From NCBI RefSeq assembly GCF_003340495.1, contig NZ_QASA01000001.1, forward strand, positions 5,270,001 to 5,334,000: DNA of 64,000 nt. The letters are read 5' to 3'. Of the stretch, positions 43,476-50,722 are shown piece after piece. A program made the translations under genes and the position numbers. Source of the stretch: Adhaeribacter pallidiroseus (GTDB lineage Bacteria > Bacteroidota > Bacteroidia > Cytophagales > Hymenobacteraceae). The notes beneath the pieces are model-generated. The model saw only the letters and a list, made by a program, of their open reading frames with translations. It was not told where the DNA came from and did not search any database. Every line of letters begins with the position of its first letter. Within the stretch, counting starts at the first letter, position 1.

Positions 43476-43804
43476 GTGGTTTTATTTAATTTCTTACCTA
43501 AGTTCTCTACTTCTACCAGAAACTCATCTACTTCCGCATCGGCCATGGGGCCATACGAGTTGCTGATCGTGCCTTTGGTACCATCGTTACATTCCACGGC
43601 GTACAAAATAGACATATCGTCCGGATCGGTTTCGCCTTCGAAACGGAAAAAATTGACAATGCGCACTTCTTCTACCCCGTAGGATTTATCGCTGTTAAGC
43701 GAACGCAGGCGACCATCCGCAATCCGAAAATCTTCGGTAAAACCTTCGCCGTTTAGGCGGGCTTCCACTTTAACCAGCGTGGTTAATTCTTCTTTATCTT
43801 GCAT
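43472..43804 (-). CDS. Hypothetical protein (110 aa)
   Basis: The ATG at 43804 gives a 110-residue protein starting MQDKEELTTLVKVEARLNGE; the upstream in-frame TTG adds nothing convincing. It is soluble, acidic and predicted to be alpha/beta with an NSYGPMADAEVDEFLVEVE helical C-terminus. It appears family-conserved in style with short Cytophagales proteins but I cannot name the family. Its stop codon lies within a heptad tract. Confidence 0.7.
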   Translation of the reverse strand: MQDKEELTTLVKVEARLNGEGFTEDFRIADGRLRSLNSDKSYGVEEVRIVNFFRFEGETDPDDMSILYAVECNDGTKGTISNSYGPMADAEVDEFLVEVENLGKKLNKTT

Positions 43805-44039
43805 AATTTTATAATTTTTAAATTTATAGGCCAATCAAAAAATAGTATAGCCGCTATACGTAAAAACCGCAACTTGTTTGGCGATGCATAGCAATTATTT
43901 AGACCATGGCGTTAATTTAAAGGGTAACCTTTAACTTAACGGCCAACAATCCTGCTTACGTACTTCCGGATTTTTGTTATACGTAATTTTTGTATAAAAA
44001 AAGAAATAATCTATTTCTGCTAAACAAAACGGTTTAATT

Positions 44040-44489
44040 ATGAAGAATGTATTATTCCTACTTCTACTTTTTCTGTTGCCACTGAGTTATGTTCAGGCTC
44101 AAAAAGCAAAAACCGATACCGGTGACTCGGCGGCCATTCTGCGGGTATTAAACAAGCAAGTAGCCGCCTGGAACCAAGGCAACATTCCGGAGTTTATGCG
44201 CACTTACTGGAATTCGCCGGATTTAGTTTTTGTATCGGGCACCACGGTAACCAAAGGCTGGCAACCCACGCTGGAACGGTATCAGAAAACGTATAGTTCG
44301 CGGGAAAAAATGGGAATTTTAAAATTTACTAATTTAAAGGTGCGCGCGGTAGCCAAAGATTCCGCTACCGTTTTAGGCAACTGGGCTTTAACGCGAGCCA
44401 ACGATCATCCGCACGGGGAGTTTATTCTAAAACTTCGGAAGCTTAATAACCAATGGTACATTGTGCGGGATCAAACCAAGCAATACTAG
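44040..44489 (+). CDS. NTF2-like/SnoaL superfamily protein (DUF4440-type), exported
   Basis: This 149-residue protein has a signal peptide ending VQAQ. The mature domain has the DUF4440/nuclear transport factor 2-like pattern: DSAAILRVLNKQVAAWNQGN, then FMRTYWNSPDLVFVSG, then GWQPTLERYQKTY and a final NNQWYIVRDQTKQY. Such domains are cone-shaped binding or enzyme folds, often of unknown activity. It is probably periplasmic. It is convergent with the small Cys-rich membrane protein gene. Confidence 0.82.
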   Translation: MKNVLFLLLLFLLPLSYVQAQKAKTDTGDSAAILRVLNKQVAAWNQGNIPEFMRTYWNSPDLVFVSGTTVTKGWQPTLERYQKTYSSREKMGILKFTNLKVRAVAKDSATVLGNWALTRANDHPHGEFILKLRKLNNQWYIVRDQTKQY

Positions 44490-44564
44490 TTACCTCCGGA
44501 AAGTGGATCGAAAAAAGCTTTTAAAAGCAGGCTTAAAGTTAAAAAAAGAGGAAAAATTTAAAAA

Positions 44565-44753
44565 TTAACGAACCGGGGCAGATTTGGTTTCCAGGTCTTT
44601 CTTAATCTTTTCAAAATCAATGGTAGAACAGGCGCCTCCACAACCTTTGGCGCAGCCACCGCCCGCTTTCGGCCGGAAATTAGCAATTAGTAACCGGATG
44701 ACGTAGGCGGCCGCTAAAGCAAAAACAATAAAAATGATAATTTCCTGTACCAT
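44565..44753 (-). CDS. FeoB-associated Cys-rich membrane protein
   Basis: This 62-residue protein has one N-terminal transmembrane helix (EIIIFIVFALAAAYVIRLL) followed by a Gly/Cys-rich stretch, AGGGCAKGCGGACS, with three Cys. This is the pattern of the family commonly encoded next to feoAB ferrous iron transporters. No feoA or feoB gene lies in the window, so it is either an orphan copy or encoded away from its partner. Confidence 0.8.
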   Translation of the reverse strand: MVQEIIIFIVFALAAAYVIRLLIANFRPKAGGGCAKGCGGACSTIDFEKIKKDLETKSAPVR

Positions 44754-44916
44754 AGTTAGGCGCGATTTTCGGGTATTCTGCCCGTTCTTTTATAACTATT
44801 GCCGCCGTGAAAAAGTTTAGTAGTAGTTTTCGTATTGTAGTTTGTCTTATAAATAGAACTTATAAAAACCTGTTGTAAAAATTTACTACTTATAGCTTAC
44901 AACTTCCTTCTTACCA

Positions 44917-45708
44917 TTACCAATACTGGGCAATTACTTGCAGCATTTCGGCGTGAACCTGGCCGTTGCTGGCCACTATTTCGCGGTCAAATACCGGGTC
45001 GCCGTTGTTATCGGTAAACAGGCTGACGTAACCACCCGCTTCTCTTACCAAAATTACGCCCGCCGATACATCGTAGGAATTCAAATTAAATTCAAAAAAG
45101 CCTTCGAAGATACCTTTGGCCACGTAAGCCAAATCTATCGCGGCGGAACCTAAACGGCGCACCCCGTGCGATTGCTGCATGTACGCTTTTAAAATTTGCA
45201 GATAGGTATCGGTTTTGCCGAAATCGGTGTACGGATAACCGGTTACTATCAACGAGTCCGAAAGTTTTTCTATACCGGATACACGGATTGGTTTGTCGTT
45301 GCAAAAGGCGCCGCCGCCTTTGGTGGCGTAAAAACATTCGTCGTGGCTTACTTCGTAAATTACGCCCAGCACAATTTCGGCGTGTTGCATTAAGCCAATG
45401 CTGATGGAGAAAAGCGGCAAACCGTGCATAAAGTTGGTGGTGCCATCGAGCGGGTCGATGATCCAATTGTATTCGGCGGCCCGCTCCGTTACGGTTCCTT
45501 CTTCGGTAATAAAACCCGCTTCGGGCAAAATTTGCTGCAATTCCTTTACTAACTGTTCTTCGGCTTGCTTATCTACGTACGATACCAGGTCGTTTAATCC
45601 TTTGTGTTCAATCTTGCTGCGGTCAAAAGACTGGGCTTCGGCCCGGATAAAAGCGCCGGTAATTTTGGTAATAGCAATTACTTTTTCACACAATTCGGGA
45701 AGCAGCAT
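44917..45708 (-). CDS. Inositol monophosphatase family protein
   Basis: This 263-residue Mg-dependent phosphatase shows both family signatures: WIIDPLDGTTNFMHGLP (metal-binding Asp residues) and a C-terminal YDVSAGVILVREAGG. An upstream Glu motif, GFITEEGT, supplies another metal ligand. Members dephosphorylate myo-inositol-1-phosphate, but several act on fructose-1,6-bisphosphate, adenosine 3',5'-bisphosphate or NADP. The substrate is not determined here. It is monocistronic and cytoplasmic. Confidence 0.93.
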   Translation of the reverse strand: MLLPELCEKVIAITKITGAFIRAEAQSFDRSKIEHKGLNDLVSYVDKQAEEQLVKELQQILPEAGFITEEGTVTERAAEYNWIIDPLDGTTNFMHGLPLFSISIGLMQHAEIVLGVIYEVSHDECFYATKGGGAFCNDKPIRVSGIEKLSDSLIVTGYPYTDFGKTDTYLQILKAYMQQSHGVRRLGSAAIDLAYVAKGIFEGFFEFNLNSYDVSAGVILVREAGGYVSLFTDNNGDPVFDREIVASNGQVHAEMLQVIAQYW

Positions 45709-45805
45709 AAAGCAAATTTTTTAAAATTTAGATATAAAACAGATAAATGCCGCAGTTTACTGCTAAGCGCCGCAAAGGTTATGAATACTCCGGAATATTT
45801 CGGTA

Positions 45806-47035
45806 TCAGAAGGTAGATTTGTTTTGGTAGGCCGGCTTTTTTTGTTTTTCGTGCAGGTAAATAAATGCGGCCCGTAAACCGAGTAACCATACCAACGGAA
45901 AAAATGCCGGATGGTACTCCTGCGGTAGCCAGCGCCATAGTATTAACAATAGAGCCATTAAACCAGCAGTTAATAAAAAGTAATTTTTTAAAAAATCACG
46001 AGTTTTTCTTTGGAGTAAAAGCAAAGCTAGAGGCAAATGTAAAGGTATGGCCCAGAGTAAATTTAAGTTTTTAGGAAAAGCCTTATACTCCGAACTGGTT
46101 GTTAAAAACAGTAAAACAAAGCCCAGCAAACCGGTTAGGCCAAAAATTATAACATCAAACGTATAGGCGGCGCGTTGCTGCTGCCATTGCCAAAAAGTGA
46201 GGAGCGCTCCTAAGCCAAACAAAAGCCAGCAAACAACCATTGGTTTTAAAATAGAATCTGTAGTAGGTTGGGGTGCCGTAGCTTTAAATAGAGTAGTAAC
46301 CGGTTGCGCAAACGCGTACTTACCGGTAGCCGAACTTACGGTAGCCTTAGCAAAGCTTTCTTGCAGGTAATCCGGGATAAACATGTATTGGGTCACGGTT
46401 GCTTGCTGGTCGCTGGGTAAACCCATGGCCAGGTCTACCCCAAAATCGGCCCACGGAAAAGGATTCTGGTAAATGCCCACAATCTGCCGGAAACTTTGCT
46501 TTTTTTGACCTACCGCCGGGTCGAATTTTAAGTTGGAATGTAAGGTGTTGGTAAACACATCCCGGATGCGGGTAGCGCAATTATCAAAAAAGAAATCATA
46601 ATAATACTCGCGGTTTTCGGGCAGGTAGTTGGTTTGTAAAAACCGGAATACTTCGTTTTTCTGCTGAGGAGTTAAATTAAGGACTTGCTCGTAAACCGAC
46701 CGGTTATAGTACTGGTAAGCCGCTAAAAAATCCGAAAAGTCGGATACAGCCAGTTTGTACTTGAGTTTGCCCATTACAAATTTGGGGTAGAAGTTAGGCG
46801 TTCTAAAATCAAAAGTGCCGTAATTAAATACGTAATCAATGCCATAGCTAGGATCGTTCACCCGGATAGCGCTGTGCCCGTACATGGAATATAATTCGTC
46901 GCCGGGCGAACAGGTAATTAAGCTAATGCGCGCGTCTGGTGATAAACTTTGGGCTTGGATTGATCCGCTGCTGAAGCCCCAAAAGCATAAAACCAGCAGC
47001 AGGCACTTATTTTTAAAAAAACGAGGTAAAGTCAT
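45806..47035 (-). CDS. DUF4105/Lnb periplasmic-domain membrane protein
   Basis: This 409-residue protein has a signal sequence ending IQAQ. It is followed by a DUF4105 (Lnb N-terminal periplasmic-like) domain at about 30-190, with MYGHSAIRVND and FFDNCATRIRDV. The His and Cys in these resemble a papain-like catalytic pair, although activity is unproven. Four or five hydrophobic segments occupy the C-terminal half (about 265-395). It likely sits in the inner membrane with a periplasmic N-terminal domain. It is common in Bacteroidota and its role is unknown. Confidence 0.85.
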   Translation of the reverse strand: MTLPRFFKNKCLLLVLCFWGFSSGSIQAQSLSPDARISLITCSPGDELYSMYGHSAIRVNDPSYGIDYVFNYGTFDFRTPNFYPKFVMGKLKYKLAVSDFSDFLAAYQYYNRSVYEQVLNLTPQQKNEVFRFLQTNYLPENREYYYDFFFDNCATRIRDVFTNTLHSNLKFDPAVGQKKQSFRQIVGIYQNPFPWADFGVDLAMGLPSDQQATVTQYMFIPDYLQESFAKATVSSATGKYAFAQPVTTLFKATAPQPTTDSILKPMVVCWLLFGLGALLTFWQWQQQRAAYTFDVIIFGLTGLLGFVLLFLTTSSEYKAFPKNLNLLWAIPLHLPLALLLLQRKTRDFLKNYFLLTAGLMALLLILWRWLPQEYHPAFFPLVWLLGLRAAFIYLHEKQKKPAYQNKSTF

Positions 47036-47198
47036 GAATAAATTTTAAAAATACACGCGAAAGAGTTAGATAAGTCTAGCTTATATGTCATTAATAGTTT
47101 ACCAGTTATTTATACCCATCGAGAAAATACAATAGGCAAAGCTAAATAGGTATTTACACTAAACGTAATTACGGAGTGGTTCATTTTGGCGGATCCAT

Positions 47199-47885
47199 TT
47201 ATTTCGAGCCTTCCAGTACCAGCACAAACTCACCTTTAATTGCTTTTTGCTGAAATATGCCAATAACCTCGGCCAGTGTGCCGGTAATTGTTTCTTCAAA
47301 CATTTTGGTAAGTTCCCGCGAGACCGATACCTGGCGTTCTTCCCCGAAAACTTCTTTAAATTGTTCCAGGGTTTTAAGTAAACGGTGCGGCGATTCGTAG
47401 AAGATCATGGTTCGTTCTTCGGTTACTAAACTTTGCAAGCGGGTTTGCCGGCCTTTTTTAATGGGTAAAAAACCTTCGAAAGTAAACCGCTCGGAGCTAA
47501 AGCCCGATTTTACCAGCGCCGGCACAAACGCGGTTGGGCCCGGCAAGCACTCTACCGCTATATTGCTTTTCAGACATTCGCGCACCAGTAAAAAGCCCGG
47601 ATCCGAAATAGCGGGCGTACCCGCATCCGAAACCAGCGCCATTTTCTCGCCTGTCAGCATGCGTTGTACTAAATGGGCGGCGGCTTTGTGTTCGTTGTGC
47701 AGGTGGTGGCTGTGCATGCGTTTTTCAATACCCAGGTGCTGCAACAGTTTCCCGCTCGTGCGGGTATCTTCGGCCAAGATCGTATCTACTTCCTTCAGGA
47801 TGCGAATGGCGCGTAAGGTAATATCTTCGAGGTTGCCGATGGGCGTAGGTACCAGGTACAGCCTGGTTTCGTCGGTAGTAGCCAT
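47199..47885 (-). CDS. rsmI: 16S rRNA (cytidine-1402-2'-O)-methyltransferase
   Basis: This 228-residue tetrapyrrole-methylase-fold enzyme 2'-O-methylates C1402 in the decoding centre of 16S rRNA, using S-adenosylmethionine. The N-terminal motif LYLVPTPIGNLEDITLRAI is diagnostic. It is followed by EDTRTSGKLL, then LVSDAGTPAISDPG and LPGPTAFVPAL. It is slightly shorter than the E. coli enzyme, as usual for Bacteroidota. It is monocistronic, close to the pterin dehydratase gene. Confidence 0.95.
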   Translation of the reverse strand: MATTDETRLYLVPTPIGNLEDITLRAIRILKEVDTILAEDTRTSGKLLQHLGIEKRMHSHHLHNEHKAAAHLVQRMLTGEKMALVSDAGTPAISDPGFLLVRECLKSNIAVECLPGPTAFVPALVKSGFSSERFTFEGFLPIKKGRQTRLQSLVTEERTMIFYESPHRLLKTLEQFKEVFGEERQVSVSRELTKMFEETITGTLAEVIGIFQQKAIKGEFVLVLEGSK

Positions 47886-47940
47886 ACGTCAAAGGTAGGT
47901 AATTTGGATGAAGGAAGAAGTTATTTTGCGCTACCTCTAT

Positions 47941-48189
47941 TTACTTTAAAGAATAAGCTGCGGCTATTTCGTCAATGCGTTGCGCTAATTTGTGATCGCG
48001 TTTGGTAACCGTGTTACTAGCGTCGAAGGTGTACAATTCAAAGCTTACCACATTATACATATTGCGCCACTCCGGATGGTGATCCATTTCTTCGGCTACG
48101 GTGGCTACTTCCGTCATAAAGGCAAAAGCCGATTTAAAATCGGGGAACCGGAAAGTTTTCTTTAATCGGTTATCTGTTTCAACCCACAT
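47941..48189 (-). CDS. 4a-hydroxytetrahydrobiopterin dehydratase-like (PCD/DCoH)
   Basis: This is an 82-residue pterin-4a-carbinolamine dehydratase fold protein. The active-site DHHPEW segment is present (His37, His38, Glu40, Trp41), as is the following YNVV strand. The third catalytic His, usual in the THD motif, is replaced by Phe55 (TFD), checked directly in the codons. Enzymes of this family recycle tetrahydropterin after aromatic hydroxylation, and homologues can act as dimerisation cofactors. With the third His lost, dehydratase activity may be low. No phenylalanine hydroxylase gene is adjacent. Confidence 0.85.
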   Translation of the reverse strand: MWVETDNRLKKTFRFPDFKSAFAFMTEVATVAEEMDHHPEWRNMYNVVSFELYTFDASNTVTKRDHKLAQRIDEIAAAYSLK

Positions 48190-48436
48190 TATCTAAAATT
48201 AAATAAAGGCTTTTATTTACTAATTGATCGTTGTAAAAGGGTAAGCGCGGCAGCATGTAAGTCTTAATAGTACTGATACATACTTGCCTGACCTTAAAAA
48301 TATAGTATTATTCTACTTTAAGTTACGAGTTTTCAACTTTTTAGCCTAAATAAGTACAACGAAATAGAAATTTATAGAACTGCAATAAAACCCTTTCGTA
48401 TAGAATGGCTCTCGTGCAATTTTTTTAAATTTAACT

Positions 48437-49294
48437 ATGGAAAACAAACCCACTTCACAGCCGGATCAGCACCAAGCTGACCAGCCCGGGGATGAATATA
48501 AAATGACACCTAAGCCGGAAATTATCCGGGATAATTATAAAGGAAGTGATAAATTAGCCGGTAAAGTAGCATTTATTACGGGTGGCGACAGCGGTATTGG
48601 TCGGGCCGTAGCGGTGCATTTTGCCCGCGAAGGCGCCGACATTGCTATTGTGTACCTCGATGAAAACGAAGATGCCCGCGAAACCAAACGATTGATTGAA
48701 GCTGAAGGCCGGCAGTGTTTGTTAATAAAAGGCGACTTGCGCGACGAAAGTTTTTGTAAAAATGCGGTGCAGCAAGCCGTAGACGAGTTTGGAGGTAAGC
48801 TCAATATACTCGTAAATAATGCCGCCGAGCAGCACGAGCAAAAAGAACTCGAGAGTATCAGTCAGGAGCAATTAGAGGCCACTTTCCGGACAAACATTTT
48901 TGCTTATTTTTATATTGCGCAAGCTGCTTTACCGCATTTGCAGAAAGGCGATAGTATTATTAATACAACTTCGGTTACTTCTTTCCGGGGCAGTAGCCAT
49001 TTAATGGATTATTCGGCTACCAAAGGCGCTATTACTACTTTTACCCGTTCGCTGGCGCAAAATTTAGCCGAGAAAGGGATTCGGGTAAATGCGGTAGCAC
49101 CGGGTCCTATCTGGACGCCGCTGATTCCGGCCACGCTCGAGAAAGTAGCTGATTTTGGTTCCGATACGCCTTTAGGCCGGGCCGGTCAACCCTCCGAAGT
49201 AGCGCCGGCTTATGTATTTCTGGCTTCCGAAGATGCCTCGTACATTACCGGTCAAATAATACACGTAAACGGAGGCGAAATAGTAGCGGGTTAA
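48437..49294 (+). CDS. SDR family oxidoreductase (general-stress type)
   Basis: This 285-residue short-chain dehydrogenase has an extended N-terminus (PTSQPDQHQADQPGDEYKM), as in the YhdF/general-stress-protein-39-like branch. The NAD(P) Gly motif is TGGDSGIGRA, and NNAAEQ is the NAG-type strand. The catalytic Tyr-Lys are in YSATKGA, preceded by the Ser in TSVTSF. The substrate is unknown; stress association is inferred from this branch and from the two small hydrophilic proteins following it. The ATG at 48437 is preceded by a T-run. Confidence 0.88.
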   Translation: MENKPTSQPDQHQADQPGDEYKMTPKPEIIRDNYKGSDKLAGKVAFITGGDSGIGRAVAVHFAREGADIAIVYLDENEDARETKRLIEAEGRQCLLIKGDLRDESFCKNAVQQAVDEFGGKLNILVNNAAEQHEQKELESISQEQLEATFRTNIFAYFYIAQAALPHLQKGDSIINTTSVTSFRGSSHLMDYSATKGAITTFTRSLAQNLAEKGIRVNAVAPGPIWTPLIPATLEKVADFGSDTPLGRAGQPSEVAPAYVFLASEDASYITGQIIHVNGGEIVAG

Positions 49295-49384
49295 TTTTTT
49301 AAACCTACTCTTGTAAAAAACAGTAAAACAAGGCAATTACTAACGGGTACTTCTTAATTATACTAACTATAATAAATTTAAAAA

Positions 49385-49891
49385 ATGGCAACTGTAATGA
49401 ATAAAGCTATGAGTGAAGAAACAACAAATCGTGTCGGGAATGTAAGAGTTCTGGACACTGATACTGATTTTGAAGAAATGAATGCCGGGCATATTATTCC
49501 CAACGCCGATCCACCAAAGAATGAACACGCCCGGGGTGGTTTTGGCGACCGCGATGGCCGTAACGGCTACGGTACGGATTCTCCTAACGGTGACACCGCG
49601 CTATCCATGAACGAAGATTCCGAAGATCCCAATGCCCATTACGATGGCTTGCAAATTGGCCAGCAGCTAAACTCCGGAACCTCTATTGTGGCCCTGGAGG
49701 AAGACGAAGATGATGAGGATGATCTGGATTTAGATACCGACGAAGATTTCGATGACGACGATGTAGATATTAGCGAAATACCCGACGATGATATTGATGA
49801 CATTGATCTGGACGATGATTTCGACGATGACGCGGATGATCTGGATTTAGACGATGACGAAGACGTTGACGATGATGAAGATCGGTTTTAA
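49385..49891 (+). CDS. Highly acidic, low-complexity protein
   Basis: This is a 168-residue protein without a signal peptide. Residues 1-100 are hydrophilic and Asp/Gly/Asn-rich (RGGFGDRDGRNGYGTDSPNG). The C-terminal ~65 residues are almost wholly Asp and Glu with scattered Leu and Ile. Such tails can bind calcium or basic proteins, or be disordered charged linkers. No family is recognised. It follows the SDR gene in the same direction and precedes another small hydrophilic protein, suggesting a stress-type group. Function cannot be assigned. Confidence 0.7.
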   Translation: MATVMNKAMSEETTNRVGNVRVLDTDTDFEEMNAGHIIPNADPPKNEHARGGFGDRDGRNGYGTDSPNGDTALSMNEDSEDPNAHYDGLQIGQQLNSGTSIVALEEDEDDEDDLDLDTDEDFDDDDVDISEIPDDDIDDIDLDDDFDDDADDLDLDDDEDVDDDEDRF

Positions 49892-50081
49892 CCCGTTTTT
49901 TTAAATTTCTCCAAACGTTTTACGGTACTGTCAGCCGCAATTAATATGTTTAAGTACTTGTAAAACCTATCCAGGTGTTATCAGGGGTATTTGTAGCGGG
50001 TTTGCTGGCGTAATAAAAACTAATTGCTGTTGAACGATCTTGAAAACTAATTAACAGAAAGCATTATTCATTTTAAAGAAG

Positions 50082-50090
50082 AAGGAGGTA
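50082..50090 (+). promoter_or_regulatory. Strong Shine-Dalgarno site
   Basis: AAGGAGGTA immediately precedes the ATG at 50094 with a 3- to 5-nt spacing. It is a near-perfect anti-SD complement, unusual in this lineage, where initiation usually lacks SD motifs. Confidence 0.6.
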
Positions 50091-50093
50091 ATT

Positions 50094-50330
50094 ATGCCGT
50101 ACAAAAGTAATAATACCAACCAGCAGTCGAAAGAAAATACTGGTGACCCTACCGGCATGGGAAAAGGTAATTTAACCGATATTAATGCGGAAGAATCGCT
50201 GGAGATTACGGATGAACTCAGCGAAAAGTACACCGACGAAAATGGTGATCCGGATCTTCCCACTACTCCAGGCAGCCATCCGAACCGAAACACAAACAAA
50301 CCCAGTATTGATAAGCCATCGTACGGGTAA
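50094..50330 (+). CDS. Small hydrophilic hypothetical protein (78 aa)
   Basis: This is a 78-residue soluble protein rich in Asn, Thr, Pro, Glu and Gly (MPYKSNNTNQQSKENTGDPT). It contains a short acidic helix EESLEITDELSEKY and a basic Pro/Asn-rich tail. It looks disordered and stress-protein-like. The start is firm because of the strong Shine-Dalgarno site, and a strong terminator follows. I do not recognise its family. Confidence 0.75.
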   Translation: MPYKSNNTNQQSKENTGDPTGMGKGNLTDINAEESLEITDELSEKYTDENGDPDLPTTPGSHPNRNTNKPSIDKPSYG

Positions 50331-50348
50331 TTAACAGTGTAGCAATTA

Positions 50349-50384
50349 AAATAAAAGCTCTGTGGTAACACAGAGCTTTTATTT
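50349..50384 (+). terminator. Rho-independent terminator
   Basis: AAATAAAAGCTCTGTG (50349-50364) pairs perfectly with CACAGAGCTTTTATTT (50369-50384) around a GTAA loop. It follows the 78-aa gene. Confidence 0.85.
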
Positions 50385-50652
50385 GTTATATATATTAGAA
50401 AATTACTTACAAAGTTAAACGAATTACTTTTTTCTTAAAAAACACCTTTTTACATTTACTAAATTAAAAAAGTATAGTTATATAAATTAAAAATTTTTAC
50501 TGCCACTCCAGAAACTTTCTTCTATCCTGATTTACCGCAATAAAGTAAAGGTTTAAGCATCATGCGCTTGAATTAAAAATATTTCTACGTTTAAGCTATA
50601 ATTTCTTGTGGGGCAGTAATAATAAAACTCAATAATAATAAAAAAAATTATA

Positions 50653-50660
50653 TAATTTTG
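50653..50660 (+). promoter_or_regulatory. -7 promoter box of the large T9SS protein
   Basis: TAATTTTG matches TAnnTTTG exactly, 63 nt before the ATG at 50723. I find no TTG at the ideal distance upstream. Confidence 0.4.
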
Positions 50661-50722
50661 GCTAAGCCAGAAAAGTGCAATAAAAGTAATAAGCAGTAAA
50701 TTTCAGATTAATAGAAGTAGTG

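Larger units (their letters stand above)
50331..50719. other. Intergenic region: terminator then AT-rich promoter region
   Basis: A strong terminator (50349-50384) is followed by about 330 nt of A/T-rich sequence leading to the promoter of the large surface protein. A -7-like TAATTTTG sits at 50653-50660. No gene or repeat is recognised. Confidence 0.5.
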
